Notes under the pieces: generated by a model | Told to the model about the DNA's origin: nothing | The model's input: the letters and a program-made list of their open reading frames with translations, nothing else | Databases searched by the model: none | Assembly: GCA_030280995.1 (NCBI GenBank) | Contig: JASXTE010000002.1 | Location: forward strand, 18,165,183-18,229,182 | Source of the DNA: Hemileia vastatrix | Taxonomy: Eukaryota; Basidiomycota; Pucciniomycetes; Pucciniales; Zaghouaniaceae | Length of the DNA stretch: 64,000 nt | Direction: 5' to 3' | Program-made: the position numbers and the translations under genes | Shown: positions 21,365 to 34,004 of the stretch, one piece after another | Position numbering within the stretch: position 1 is the first letter of the stretch | Layout of the letters: each line of letters begins with the position of its first letter

Positions 21365-24300
21365 TATATTTTTCCCAGGTATCTAAGAATCATATTATGA
21401 AGATTTATTCTTTAATCTCAATAAGTATTCAGTACCTTTTTCAGCAGTAACTATCCTATCATTTAGAATCTTATCTATTTCTGCTGTCTCAGAAATTTTA
21501 TTAGGGGTCTTTTTTGGTGTTCCCCTCCTTTTGGGAAATAAATAACTATTGGATGTGTAAGGTTTCAAAAGAGATATTGGAAAAACAGGATGTTTTCTGT
21601 CATATGGAGAATACAAAATAACTTCAACTGCATTATCACCAACCATTCTTCTTACAACAAATGGACCAACAAATGGATCTTTCAATTTGTTAGTACCTTG
21701 TAAATTGAAGTGGACTGTAGAAATCAGTACTTCAAAACCCTTTTTAAAATTTCATTCTTAATGGGATTAGTCCCATCTCTTCTTCTCATACTCAAAGGAC
21801 TTTTCAATACATTTTTGAGCATGACTTCTGCAAAGTTGTTGCATTTGAAGAAAATATTTTACACCAGGATGTAAATCCAATTTAGGTATTTTATTATTGA
21901 GAATTTGGGAAGGAGTATTTGGAACATATCCCAGCCAGAGCTCAAAAGGCTTTTTCTGAGTAACAGAATGGACAGTGATACTATAAGAAAATTCCAACCC
22001 AGGAAGTAGGGTAACACAATCATGAGTAAATCTGTCATTGTCTTTGTACTCAAGGCCAAAAGCACAATACCTTCTTATCATGTCCTCTAAATTCTGAATC
22101 ATTCTTTCAGGTAATCCATCAGTTTAGAGCTTATGAGAAGTAGAAAGTTTCAGATCACAACCACAAACATCCATCAGAGACATCCAAAATTCAGAAGTAA
22201 ATTTAGGGTCCCTGTCAGAGATTATGGCTTTAGGAAAACCTGCAGTATTAAACATATGAGACCACCATAAGAAGGCTGATTCTATAGTGGAAACATCCTC
22301 GTGGGTGGGGATAAATTTACACATCTTTGTGAATCTATCCACAATAACCCAACAAGAGTTATAACTATTTTTCCCAGAAATGGGTAATCCTGTTACAAAG
22401 TCCATGTTTATTATCTGCCATGGTGCATCAGGAGATTAAATATGTTGCATTAATACAGCTCTTTTACCAGTCAATCTTTTTGATTTTTGGCAAGAATCAC
22501 AGGATTCAATATATAGTTTGGTGTCCTCAGATATATTAACCCACCAAGAAGTGTTTCTTATTCTGATCATTGTTTTTTCAAGATCAAAGTGTCCAGACAA
22601 TATTTCATCATGACAAATTTTCAAGATGACTTCTTTCATAGAAGGAGTAATAACAATAACATTACTTAACTTTCTTCTATAATAGAGGTAGCCTTCATCA
22701 ATTGAAAATTTACCATTTTCCAAAGCCTTCTGGTACTTTGATGGAAGAATTTTAGTTAGTGCTTGTATTGAAGCATTTTTTGGATCATTTAATATGGTAC
22801 ATAACTTTTTTAAGTCAATGTCCTTATCATATGAATCCAGAATAAGCTGTAATAGCTTTTCCTCTATATCAACCATGTATATCTCATGAATATGAATAAT
22901 TTCATCTTCAGGAACATATGCAGGATTTAAGTCATCATTTGGTAAAGGTAACCTTGATAACATATCTACATTTGAGTGAAAAATACCAGCCCTATGAATT
23001 ATTGTCATTCTCCCTCTATATTCTCAAACAGCCATTTTCCATCTGAAGATATGTCTGTTAGGTGTTTTCAAGTTTAGTAGAGATTTAACTGCACTGCAGT
23101 CAGTGACAAGTTCAAATTTCTAATCATCCAGGTAATGATGTAGCTTCTCTAGAGCCCATATTACTACTAAACATTCTAGTTGAGTGGCACCATACTTTAA
23201 TTCACTATTTTTAAAGTGTCTTGAGATATAACAAATAACTACTTCTGTACCTTATCATTCATCACTTTTTCTGATGGAGGGCAGCACCAAGACCAATAAA
23301 ACTGGCATCAGTGTATAAAACAAATGGTTGATTAAAGTCAGGTAAAACAAGAATTGGTGCTGACATTAAGCAATGTTTCACAGTATAAAAAGCTCTTTGT
23401 CTTTCACTGTTCCAGACAAAAGAAACATCTTTCCTAGTCAGTTGGGTAAGGGTAATGCCAGGACTTGGTAATTTTTAATATACTGTCTATAGTATCCAAA
23501 CATTCCCAAAAAACTCTGTAGCTCTCTAACTGTGGTAGGAGCCTTCACCTGTTGTATGGCTGCCACTTTGTTTTGGTCAGCACATATCTGTAACCGTGAG
23601 ACAACATGACCAAGCACTTTTAAGGAATGAAAACCAAATTTGTATTTTTTCAAAGCCATTTTCATATTTATCTCATCCATCTTATGGAAAACTTTACACA
23701 GGTGGTTAAGATGGTCAACAAATGTGTTAGAGAATATAATGATGTCATCAATATAAACCATCAGCTATCCTTCAATTATTTCTCAATGGAATTTGTTATC
23801 CATAACTTTTTGAAAAACTGAAGGGGAATTTTTAGGGCCAAATGGCATCCTAATATACTTACAAATACCCATATGAGTAGCAATCATCAGAAAACTCTGA
23901 GAATTCTTCTCAACAGGTACCTGGTGATATCCCTTATTACCATCCAAACAGCTGATATATTTAGCACCTTGTAGGGTAGCATGTATAGAGCTAATTCTGG
24001 GTAAAGGATAGATATCACCAACAGTATAAGTGTTCAATGCTCTGTAATCACCACATAACCTGGCTTTATCTTTCTCATAAGAAATCAGGACAGGTGAGAT
24101 AGTACAATGTTTAGGTGTTTCAACTACCTTTTCATTAATATTCATTTTTAAAAGGGTAGAGATATTGTCTTCAATATCCTTTCTCTTTGTGCAAGAAGCT
24201 GGATAAGGCTTCTTCTTTAAAGTAGGTGGTATTTCTGTCAATGGAAAAGATAATGAAAGCTCCATTTCTTCTTTTACCAATCCTAATACATGTGATCCAT

Positions 24301-27300
24301 GAGCACAGGCCATATGAAAAGATTTGATCAATTTAATGATGGAATCTTTATCCTCACCAGAAAGTTGTTCTCCAAAAGAAGAATTGTCAATTTCAGACAC
24401 AAGGGCAGGAATTGTTTTTGTAGATCTTCCTTTATATTGAACTACAGAACTACAAGTGTTCAATCCTGGTGTTAATAATTACTTGGGGGAGGAAATTTTA
24501 AATTTTCTCTTCCCATTCATCCCCATTGTGAAGAATTGGTTTGAAGGCTCCAATTTTATGCCATATTTGGTTAAAATGTCATTTCTCACAATGAAACGAC
24601 TACTCAAGTTATCATTTTTCATGAAAACAAAATCACATACAGCTCTTACAAAACCATGGTTATATTTGAAAAATACTGTGGCTTTGTATTTACCAATGGG
24701 GGACAAAACAGAGCCATAAACTCTTCAATTCTAAGAAATGATAGGCATAAGTTTTGATTTATAATCTTGGTCTACTGAAGCAAGTGCTTTTTCAGATACT
24801 ACACTTCCTCCAGCTCCAGAATCTAAGACAACCTCAATGTTGTTTCCATTGATCAAGACTGGTGCCTTGAGAGGGGAAATAATAATTGAGCTGTCCTCAA
24901 GGTTTTTTATAATCTCAGCATCATCTACTGTAGATAAATCATTATTCTAAATATCAATATTATTTAAATAATGAATATCCTATTCCAGCATTAATATTTC
25001 CTGGTGAGATTCATATGAGATATTGCTGGCACAATCACTTGAAGTTTCATCCAGTGCTATTGTGTCATCAGCATGTTCCTCTGCTTGCTAAACAAGATGA
25101 ATCTTCATTTCACAAACATGGCCTTTCTTCCAAGGCTTACTGCATTTGAAGCAAGTATTTTTTGCATACATTTTGGGTGCAACAGGGGCAGAAGGTTTAC
25201 CAACCTTTTCCAGAGGTGTTTGTTGGTAATTGAAGGTTTTCTCCAATGAAGCTATAGAAATAAATCTTCTAGCATCATACTTGTTGTTTAGAAGGTTCTC
25301 ATTACAAGTATTAATGAAAGAGGAAGGTTCCTTTGAGAACTCAATCCTAGCAGCTATTCAGTCTTTCAGAGACATAGGTAAGTAATAGAGGATCCTGTGC
25401 TTCCAGAACTCAAACTCCATATCTGGGTCCATTTCCCTCAAGATTTTCACAAGTTTCATCAAGAACTCAATAGGTTTTTCAGTAGAGGAGCTATATCTGG
25501 TTTCTTGATATTGCCTTTGTTGAGATAATCTAAACTTGGAACCATCAAATTGTGCTTTAATTAATTTTTTCCAATCTTCCCATGAGTAGTCATTTTTATC
25601 CAAGAGAACAGATTCATACCACATTAGGGCTATATTGGTAAATAAAGAAATTACTTTTGACACAATTTCCTCATCTGGGAGTTTGTAAGAATTTTTTATA
25701 TTATCAATCCTGCAAATGAACTGTTGCGAATCAGAGGAAGAGTCACCATCAAATATTGGATACTGGTCAAGTTTTGGCCGATTCTTTTGATTTGAATTAG
25801 GTTCCTTATTACAAGCTTGTTTCTGAGTGAGAAGTAGCTGTAATTTCTCCAATTGGGCAGTAATTTCATTTTTTAATTGTTCTGTGGATGATATAGGTAC
25901 ATCATCAAGTTTTGATGGAAACTCAGTGATATCAACAGGTATTTCTGGAACTAATTTTACTTTGGATAAGCTAGGAACAGGTAAAATTGGGGTATCCTGC
26001 TCAACAGATTCTTTCAAAGAGATGTCAGAAAGCTTTTGATTATATAACAATGAATTCAGTTTCTCTTCAATGGTTGTTAACCTAGTTTAAACTCTTGGAA
26101 TACTAGATAAATTCGCATTGATGGTTGCAAAAGATAATTGATTTTTAGTTTGTAAAGATGAATAATGCTTACTCAATCTTTCTAAGTTCATCTTATTTCC
26201 CTCTAGCTCCTGGAAACAGATGGACACAGTATCTTTTAATTTAGACAAATCATTCTTGATATTTTCTCATAAAGCAACTATCTTTTCATGAGTGACTTTG
26301 TAATGATTCAAATAATCAGAGAATCTCTGTAACTCACTCCTCAATTCTTGATAACCCTGTTCAGTTAACAAACTATTATATTTCTGAGTCAATTGCATGT
26401 TGTTCATTATATGATTTTGTTTAGCAATAATATCCCTCAAATATTCATCATTAATGTTAGCTACATCTGGAGTATTTCTCAATAGTGAAAAAGAATAATT
26501 TTCCAGATTCTCATAAAACTCAGGATCAAGTGTCTCATCAATAATAGCCATACCAGGATTTATCATTTAAGTATCAATTAAAACCAAAGGATTTGATACA
26601 TTAGAATATTGAGCAATTTGTCTACTATTCTCAGCCTCTACTAATCTCACAGTCTCATCTCCTCTTCCAGAATTACCTGAAGGAACTGAATCAGTTACAA
26701 GAAATGGTACTTGAGATTCAATAGAGGGGCTTACAATGGCTTGGATAAGACTTGAATGTCATTTTTTTCTCTTTCTTCCTCCTTGGTAGGGGTGAGGAGG
26801 TGTTGGGTTGAACTGGTTGGTTCTTGAAGGACCTGCATGAGGTACTTGTTGCTGTTGTTGTTGGGACAGATAATCCCACTGGGTGTTCAGCCAAAACCAC
26901 TTCCACTTTGAAACTTCCACTTTTTCTTGTTGCTGGGGGGCCAATTGAGGAAGGGCTTTTGGAGGAGGAGGTTTCCTCTTCTCTTGAAGAAAGGATTCTA
27001 TTTCTCTTACCTTGTTTTCTAGAGTCTCTGTTTTTGACCTCACATTGAGGTTTTCTGACCTCAACTCCTTGAAGTGAGTGGAGAGATTTTTGACTTGCTG
27101 CTTCAAGGGAATCTTTATTATTTTGAAGCCTTTTGGAAGCTCTTCTGGGGGGTTGATAAAAGGCTTTTGATCCTGAGCAGTTGTACCCACTAATATTTCC
27201 ATCTCCTGCATTTCTACATCCTGATTGGTCCAATAATTGATTAATTTGAGCCACTTTTTTAGTCAAAGGAGAACATACAGAAGAAGATTCATCAAAATAA

Positions 27301-27350
27301 ATTAAATCTAGTCCCTCATCACAGCCAGCAGAAGCTCCTTGATCAGTCAT
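21365..27350 (-). pseudogene. Gag-pol polyprotein of element C (multiple stops)
   Basis: One reading frame carries, in order: a coiled-coil and Gln-rich front (27211-26759), a retrotransposon gag domain (25950-25358), a Cys/His knuckle (about 25150-25107), an aspartic protease box LDSGA (about 24830), RT with YIDD (24250-23440), RNase H, integrase with HHCC and DDE residues (22600-21770) and a C-terminal chromodomain (about 21480-21365). More than ten in-frame stops interrupt it, several where a Trp codon is expected. The likely start at 27350 is in another frame, so a one-base shift near 27225 is also present. Gag and pol share one frame, unlike elements A and B. Confidence 0.85.
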
Positions 27351-27439
27351 AGTTGTAATTAACCTGAACTGAGAGAAAGAAATATTTAATAAATAATTAT
27401 TTTTACTTTATTTAAAGAAAAATAAGAAAAAAGAATTAT

Positions 27440-27960
27440 ATAAGTAATTATCAGGACTTTGTAATCAACTGGAATAATTAAAATATAATTTTTATCAGGA
27501 CAAAAATCAACTGAAATAATAATCACAATTTTATTAATTTTTAAGGTAATTTTATAACCAGGATTCTAAGATAAATCAACTGAAATAATAAAATAATTTA
27601 ATAATTAGTAATATTTTGATAATTATCAGGACTAGAAGTCAACTGAAGAATTTAATTACCAGGACTTAATTTCAACTGAAAATAATTTTGATTACCAGGA
27701 CTTAATGTCAACTGAAATAATTTAATTACCAAGACTTATTGTCAACTGAAATAATTTTAATTATCAGGGCTTATCTTCAACTGAAATAATTTAATATAAT
27801 TAATTTACTTCTAGGACAATTTTTCAACTGAAACAATAATATTAATTTTTTAATTATCAGGACAGAAGTCAACTGAAATAATTAAAAAAAGATAATATAA
27901 TTATTTTTAATTTTTTATATCACTTCTAGGACTAAGAACAATATAGTTCTATCTTTTTCA
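27440..27960. repeat. Minisatellite in the leader of element C
   Basis: About ten units (spacing 33-65 bp) of a core that on the plus strand reads GGAC, 4-6 nt, GTC, AACTGAAATAAT. Several form a GAC/GTC mini-hairpin followed by AACTG. It lies between the 5' LTR and gag. The layout resembles the hairpin arrays of the unrelated A/B family. Confidence 0.7.
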
Positions 27961-28156
27961 ACTAGGAAAAAAAAATTATTTTCCAGAAACCTCCCCCTGT
28001 AAAATGAGCAAGTTAATGCCACTTTACAGAGTGCTGAGTAATAAAAGATGTACGTGGACAATGAAATGTGCAAAATGACCCACAAATAGTAATCAGTTAA
28101 TTACCACAATATATATGACTATTATCAATATATGAGCCTAAATTTTGGAGCGCGGT

Positions 28157-28381
28157 TCAAATCCCGGTCTCAGAAAAAAAGTAAGTCACATGTTTGATGA
28201 CTTTTTTGTCTTCGTTGTCTACTTGTCCTACTAGTACCTTGTTGTCAATTGGTCCCTTGGTTTCCATTGACAATTTGAAAAGGACCTCAAGTTTTGATGG
28301 GTCTTTTAGGTCTAGAAGGTTTCTAACATAGGTCCAATGGTGGTGATATGGGAATTTTAGGATTTCAGAGTTAAAGTACAT
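28157..28381 (-). CDS. Short ORF from 5' LTR into leader of element C, unknown
   Basis: 74 codons starting inside the 5' LTR and ending just before a tRNA B-box-like stretch at 28150-28173 (GGTTCAAATCC on plus). It is the only uninterrupted frame in this old element. The matching part of the other LTR keeps a similar frame but with stops. It could be a leader peptide or chance; I do not assign a function. Confidence 0.25.
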   Translation of the reverse strand: MYFNSEILKFPYHHHWTYVRNLLDLKDPSKLEVLFKLSMETKGPIDNKVLVGQVDNEDKKVIKHVTYFFSETGI

Positions 28382-29093
28382 AATTTGATCTTTTTATTTA
28401 TTTTACTCAAATTAAAGAGGTAAGAATATAAAATTATTATTAAATTAATGAGTTAGAAGTACCTGAATGTAAATACTAAAACAATAATAAATAGTAATAA
28501 ATATTTAAGTATAGTAAATGTTTTGGTAATATAAGTAAGTAGTGGATCATCAAAAACAACCAGAAAGGGAGGCCTTATATAGGCAAAGGAGAGACAAAGC
28601 ACGGTTTTAAAAATCCTAAATACAGTAGTATGAGAGAAGAAATAAATATTCCAGAGAAAAGATTTACAAATAATAAGGTTGTTCCAAAAAGAAGGTGTCA
28701 GAAAGTATATTTACTGTATATTACTGGAATAAATTAATTTATTTAAAATTTATTGTAACTGTCAATTCTAAATAAGTAATTTGATTTTTTTGTATATATT
28801 TATTTTTGTTTAAATATTAAATTTTTATTTTTATTTAAATTTTATTTTAATATTAATTTTTTTCTTTTAACCTGTCATTGAGCATGGTGTTTGAAAATAA
28901 AAATATAAGGGAAATTTTAATATTAATTTTAATTATTCACAAACTTTACCCTTTTGTAATTAGTTAATTTATTATATTTAAATTTAATGTAAATATATTA
29001 TAATTAATAATAGAAATAAAAATAATAATGTGTGGCTTTATCCCAGTAAATAATTAATTATTTTACTGGGTAAGTCTAGCAGCCTGGCTGACA
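28292..29093 (-). repeat. 5' LTR of element C
   Basis: 802 bp, pairs with 20498-21284. No standard TGG-type primer site follows it (the element strand continues CTTGAGGTCC), so priming is undetermined. Confidence 0.85.
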
Positions 29094-29135
29094 GTCTAGC
29101 ACAGTTTGGCCAAACTTGTACTGGACACATAGCAC
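29094..29135. repeat. Right half of the palindrome split by element C
   Basis: The sequence from GTCTAGCACAG to TACTGGACAC completes the palindrome begun at 20491, confirming that C landed in a satellite unit. Confidence 0.8.
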
Positions 29136-29892
29136 AATAATTAAAATCTACTGAAGTATGTTTATCAACTACATGTTATTAAAGCCTCTTTTATTTTATT
29201 AAGGCATGAAAAACAAATTTAAACCAATGATTGTTTTTGTTTTTAATGATTAATAATTTTCAATAATTGTTGTGATAAGTGAAATTTTAAAAAATTATTT
29301 TTTCTTAAGATCCTTGTGAAATTGAATTTCCATGGGTTGGATGCTTTTATTTTTTGTTTATATTTTGTTTATTAACTATGGTAATGGATTATTGAGTTTC
29401 TTTAATGATGTTTCTTTTTTTCTTAGGGATGGTGTTCACTTTCATAAATTTTTTCACATGTGCATTTTTATACTAATCATTCCTGACGTTTAGCCAATAA
29501 TAAAGCCATTATAATTATTGAAAAAAAGGTATGTTAAATTGAAAATCAGAGTCTAATTATATTTTGTTTTAGGTTTTAATTTCATCTTGTTGTAAGTATC
29601 TGAGAAGAGACTCAATTCAATGTATTTCCACTTCATATATTGTGCATAAAAAAATTTCAAATTTATTTAATCAAAACATTTATTATGTCTTAAAGTTTTA
29701 CAAAAAGATATATCTATTTTTCTATCCTAGAATTTTTCATAATAGTAAATTCTTTTGCTCTCTCTTATCTTATACATCAATTGGCATATTTTTTAAAAAA
29801 AGAATAATAATGTTATTTTTTAAAAAAGATTACTATCACTCTATATACATGGTTCCATGTGGGGTAAAAAATTTAAGGTGCAGCTGCTTTAC
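29136..29892. other. AT-rich, no supported feature
   Basis: Only short low-complexity ORFs; no domain or repeat recognised. Confidence 0.4.
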
Positions 29893-30900
29893 CTAGTGAT
29901 TTATTAAATTTTTCCAAATTTATTTCTTCTTGAACCTCAAGTAACTCCCTCTCATTAAGGCAAAAATTTTCTAAATATCCAGGTGAATAGCAGTTTTTTG
30001 GAAAAAATTTGGGCACATTCAAGATTCCATCTATTGAAGCTGTCTTTTTAGCTGATCAATCATAAAGTTTCTTCATTGAAGCCTTTTCAACATTTTAATG
30101 GGCCGTCTTTTTAGTCAAGTTGTCCATTTTATCTAAAATTTCATTGAGTTTTGGATTTCTCCATCCAGGTACTACTTGTATAGGACTTTTAACTTCTGGA
30201 TGGGGTGGGGATTCTTCTAAATCAGACATGAGACTTGTATCATGTAAAAGTACTAGAAAGCCTGGCTGATAAATGCATTTCTTTCTTGCCATGTTGCAGC
30301 AGTTATTTAAAATCTGAAATAAAATAAAATTAGTAAAAGACTTTCTTTAGTTATTATGCTTTGAATAAATACCTTTTTTTGATAATGCTTTATCTGTGAT
30401 CTTGATCTCTTTTCTTTTCTACTTGCCTCAATCACCTCACTTTTTTGACTGGCCAACTTTCAAATCTCCTTTCCCTTGTTGACAACCCATTTCTTGAAAA
30501 TAATTGATGTAAACCTGAGTTTTGCTGAATCAATATTTTTCAATGTTGGGAGCTACTTAGTACAATGGTCTGATACTACACTCCCCATTACTTGATTCCA
30601 TTGTGACTCAGACAAAGTTTGACAGTTCCAATCAAAAGCGAGTCAACAAAATCCTTTCTCTTGAAGCTCTTGTTCCAAATTTTGTTTTACAGAGATTTCC
30701 AAATATCCAGCCTTATAATCCAGAAAATTGCTACTAATCTTCAAAAATAAACCTAAGTGGCATAAACAGATGTGGAATGCCACATCTCCCTCCAATATGG
30801 AATGTCCTCATTTGTATTCAATTTTCAATCGATATAAATTTGTTTTCACCTATTTGTTAATAGTCTTTGATAATGATGTGTAAAGAGATCCAAGAAACAT
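29893..30900 (-). pseudogene. Decayed two-exon gene, product unknown
   Basis: A minus-strand frame with several stops (exon about 30900-30372) joins through a GT-AG intron (about 30371-30312) to a second exon (30311-29893), which includes an open run of 65 codons from 30292. Recognisable stretches such as F-D-W-N and S-Q-W-N-Q-V-M-G-S-V-V-S show it was once a protein gene. I recognise no family. Its right edge abuts the remnant of element E. Confidence 0.4.
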
Positions 30901-30929
30901 CTTTTCTGAAACTTTACTATTGGCAATTT

Positions 30930-32252
30930 TCAATCATTGTCCTTTTGCTGGTCTTCTATAAATTTAACTTTTTTGGCTTCTTCTCTGGCTCTTGATATAA
31001 ATCATAAAAAAAAAAATAATAATTTTGTGATGAGTCCACTACTGAGAGCAAGGTTTGAATCCCTTCAGACTCCCATGTACCAGTCTTCCATCTATGCCAC
31101 AGCATGAGAGAGTGGATCTCCCTAATGAGCTGAATACTCATGATTCCATTCTCATAGGTCCCCCCACTGTGCTGAATTATATGATTCCAATCTTGCCATA
31201 AGGTCCTCCAAGCTTCACACCAAATAGCCTAACACTGAGGCTCTTAAAAAATATATAATAATCCAACTACCACCTTGACTTCTAATTACTTCATCACCAT
31301 TTCATCCATTGCTATTCTGAAATCTTTACAAAATACTTTAGACAGGCTTCCAATATTTAACTTTAAAATTTTAGACCATGTTAAAGCGCCACAAATTTCA
31401 CCTAATTAAACCATTATGCCTTCTTAGCATCATTACCTCCTAAAATTTTATCCTCCTAAAGCTTAAGCGCACCAAATAGATTGACAATCCAGTTTTAAGT
31501 CTTGGTGGACCAAACATTTAATCAATTGCCAACTCCAACTTCTATCCTAAACCTTTCTCCAAAAATATCCATAAAATAGTGAACGTCCTTGAAAATTAGA
31601 CAGTTTAAAGTCTTGGAGGACTAACAGCATATCTTGAAATATATTCATAAACAGCCAGTTTAAAGTCATAGAGGACTAACAGATCCAATGAGGAACCAAA
31701 TTCTTGAAATAAAATTGTAAAAACTATCCAGTTTAAAGTCTTAGTAGACTAACAGATCCAATGAGGAACAAAATTCCTGAAATAAAATCATAAAACTATC
31801 CAGTTTCAAGTCTTAGTGGACTAACAGATCCAATGAGGAACAAAATTCTTGAAATAAAATCATAAAACTATCCAGTTTAAAGTCTTAGTGGACTAAAGAT
31901 CTTGAATACAAATAAGAACTTAAAGAAAGTCTTGAAAAGAAGCCAGTTTAAAGTCTTTCAGGACTATCAGATCCCAAAATTCAAAAAAAACCTTAAAGAA
32001 AGTCTTGAAAGTTATCCAGTTTAAAGTCTTGGAGGAATAAAAGATCTTTTTATAACAAATATAATCCTTTAAAGAAAGCCTTGAATAATAGCCAGTTTAA
32101 AGTCTTGGAGGACTAACAGATCTTGAAGTAGGATTCAATTTTTCTTGAGCTTATCTTGACCCTTTTTCCTAGATACAATAAACTATAAAAGAAATAAACC
32201 AAAAGAAAATTGAAAATTAAATTTTTTAAAAAAATTGTATGTTTATATATTT
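30930..32252 (-). mobile_element. Element E, left fragment: spacer and hairpin array 2
   Basis: Diverged reverse-orientation match to the 3' region of the A/B/D family. 31020-31440 matches A 12470-12960, including the B-box-like hairpin at 31034-31075. About nine AGTC/GACT hairpins with the TAAACTGG tail (read on minus) lie at 31480-32115. No LTR or gene 2 is recognisable to the left. E continues at 52489 on the other side of the Harbinger insertion. Confidence 0.75.
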
Positions 32253-32255
32253 ATT

Positions 32256-32271
32256 AGGGGGTATCAATGTT
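32256..32271 (+). repeat. Left TIR of the Harbinger element
   Basis: AGGGGGTATCAATGTT, perfect inverse of 52473-52488. A 21-bp palindrome (CCGCAATTA arms) follows at 32279-32299. Confidence 0.88.
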
Positions 32272-32606
32272 GACCGATCCGCAATTAAATTAATTGCGGA
32301 AAATAATCTGCATACCCCAATTATCTTCCGCAATTATTTTTGCTAATAATTGGGTTATTAGACACTTTACGTGTCAATGTTCACCTCTTATCCGACATTT
32401 ATTTACTCAATTTTCCATAACCACATCTTGGACAACTTTCTGGATATCCCAGCCTTCTACCTTGCTGCGCACTTCCATTCTCATCCCATCCTGTTCATTC
32501 TATCTGCTCAGAATTTCTCCTCATTTCATCTATTTGATTCTTCTCCTTTTCATCTCGCTATCTCATCTGCTTGTTTCTGCTCCTTTTCATCTTCATTTAT
32601 AATAAC

Positions 32607-34004
32607 ATGCCTTGTCATCCTAGATCTTCTCAAAGGCAGCTATCACCCAGTTGTTCTTCAATTCCCACTACTTCCTCTTTTCCCCGCTCAGCCAAGAAAT
32701 CAAAGACTGTTCAATTAAAAAAAGATGATCATCTCATTCTTATCAACTGGCTGAAAACCAAATCTAACTATGATTCTTGTTTTGGTACTGAGTATGCCAC
32801 TAAAGTAGGACGGCCCCCCACATCAAAAGTTAATGGCTATCTTCTAATGGCAAATGAATTACGCAATAAGACCAAGGGAAGGATTGATCTTTTGCCTAAA
32901 CAGATGTCTGAACGCTTCAAGCATTATCGAGAAAAATACAAGAAGGCAAAGGCTCTTTCATCTTCCACTGGTTTTGGGGTTACTGACATTGATATAACTA
33001 AGGGTATAAAATCCATAGACAATAAACTTGATTCTTTATGTCCTTACTTTAAAGAGATGGATGCAATTTTTGGAGAGCGAGCCGATGTTAATCCTGTAAA
33101 CATGTTGAATGGAGAAGATCCTATCTCCGAACATGATGTCGAAGCAAATCTTTTCCCATCCTCTTCCTCCACTCAAGCCTCCCCTCTTCTAAATTCTACA
33201 AATCTAGATAGCTTTGCTTTTGATCCTATTGGCGATTTAACCCAACCCAATCTAACTCAGGTCTGTTTCTTTTATCTTATCAATTCTATTTTTTTATTTA
33301 CTTATATTTTTCTTATTTCTTAAAAGGCTGATGAACAAACCCAGGATCCTCAATCAACTGAGTCTGAAGCTAGTGACAATGATGAGGAGGAAAATGCTAC
33401 GTTGAACAAAAAGAGAAGGGCTTCAACTAGTCTAAATTTCCTCTCCCAAAGAAGAAGAAAAAGTGATACTTCATCACAAACACCTTTTTCTTCGATGGAA
33501 CAGTTTTTAGAGAAACATGATGCTGGTAAGTGATATCATACCTCTTATTACTTTACTCTGCTTTTCTTCTACTTTATGTTAATTTTTATTCTCACTCTAG
33601 AACAAGTGGAAATTGCTAAAGAGACACTGAGCTTTGAAAAGAAGAAATACGAGCTCTCTTTAAGGAGGGATGACAGAGTACAAGATTTGGAAGAGAGGAA
33701 GTATGAGCTCTCCTTACGGAAGGATGATCGGATCCAAGATTTGGAGGAGAAGAAGTTTGAGCTCTCTTTACAGAAGGATGGTAGGGCCCAAGATTTGGAG
33801 GAGAAGAAGTTTGAGTTAACTCTTAGTATTGAAAAATCCAAAAATAAGGAAAAAACACTCGAGCATCAAAACTTAATGGAACAGATGAAGTATAAGCATG
33901 ATCTCCAAGAAAGTTCTAAAAAGAAAGATTTCTTGATTGAATGCATTAAAGCAAACAAATCTGTTGAAGAAATAGAACGTTTAATGAAATTTTTTGTTGA
34001 CTAG
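32607..34004 (+). CDS. Myb/SANT-like DNA-binding protein of the Harbinger element
   Basis: Three exons, 32607-33260, 33327-33525 and 33601-34004, with GT-AG introns whose phases join to one 418-aa frame. Exon 1 (residues about 30-150) has the Trp, basic and aromatic pattern of the Myb/SANT-like domain found beside Harbinger transposases (L-I-N-W-L..., Q-M-S-E-R-F-K-H-Y). Exon 2 is acidic then basic (a likely nuclear signal, R-R-R-K). Exon 3 is a coiled coil with three to four 18-residue repeats (K-Y-E-L-S-L-R-x-D-D-R-x-Q-D-L-E-E). In this superfamily the Myb-like partner binds subterminal DNA and brings transposase to the nucleus; that role is inferred here. The ATG chosen is the first in the domain frame that avoids a hydrophobic, probably untranslated stretch. 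No lesion is seen. Confidence 0.75.

Larger units (their letters stand above)
20498..29093 (-). mobile_element. Chromodomain-type Ty3/Gypsy element C (old, inactive)
   Basis: An 8.6-kb element in reverse orientation: 5' LTR 29093-28292, minisatellite leader, one gag-pol frame with many stops, polypurine tract 21296-21285, 3' LTR 21284-20498. LTR ends read TG...CA on the element strand, with a later change in the 5' copy. The flanks GTCCA (20493-20497) and GTCTA (29094-29098) are a probable 5-bp target duplication with one mutation. LTRs of 787 and 802 bp differ at many positions, so insertion is old. Confidence 0.88.

Noticed and set aside
28149..28173. A functional tRNA gene
   Set aside because: Only a T-arm-like piece; T-stem pairs poorly and no D-arm, anticodon arm or acceptor can be drawn.
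30956..31141. 61-aa minus-strand ORF
   Set aside because: Covers the conserved non-coding spacer with the B-box-like hairpin; the equivalent in B is on another frame.
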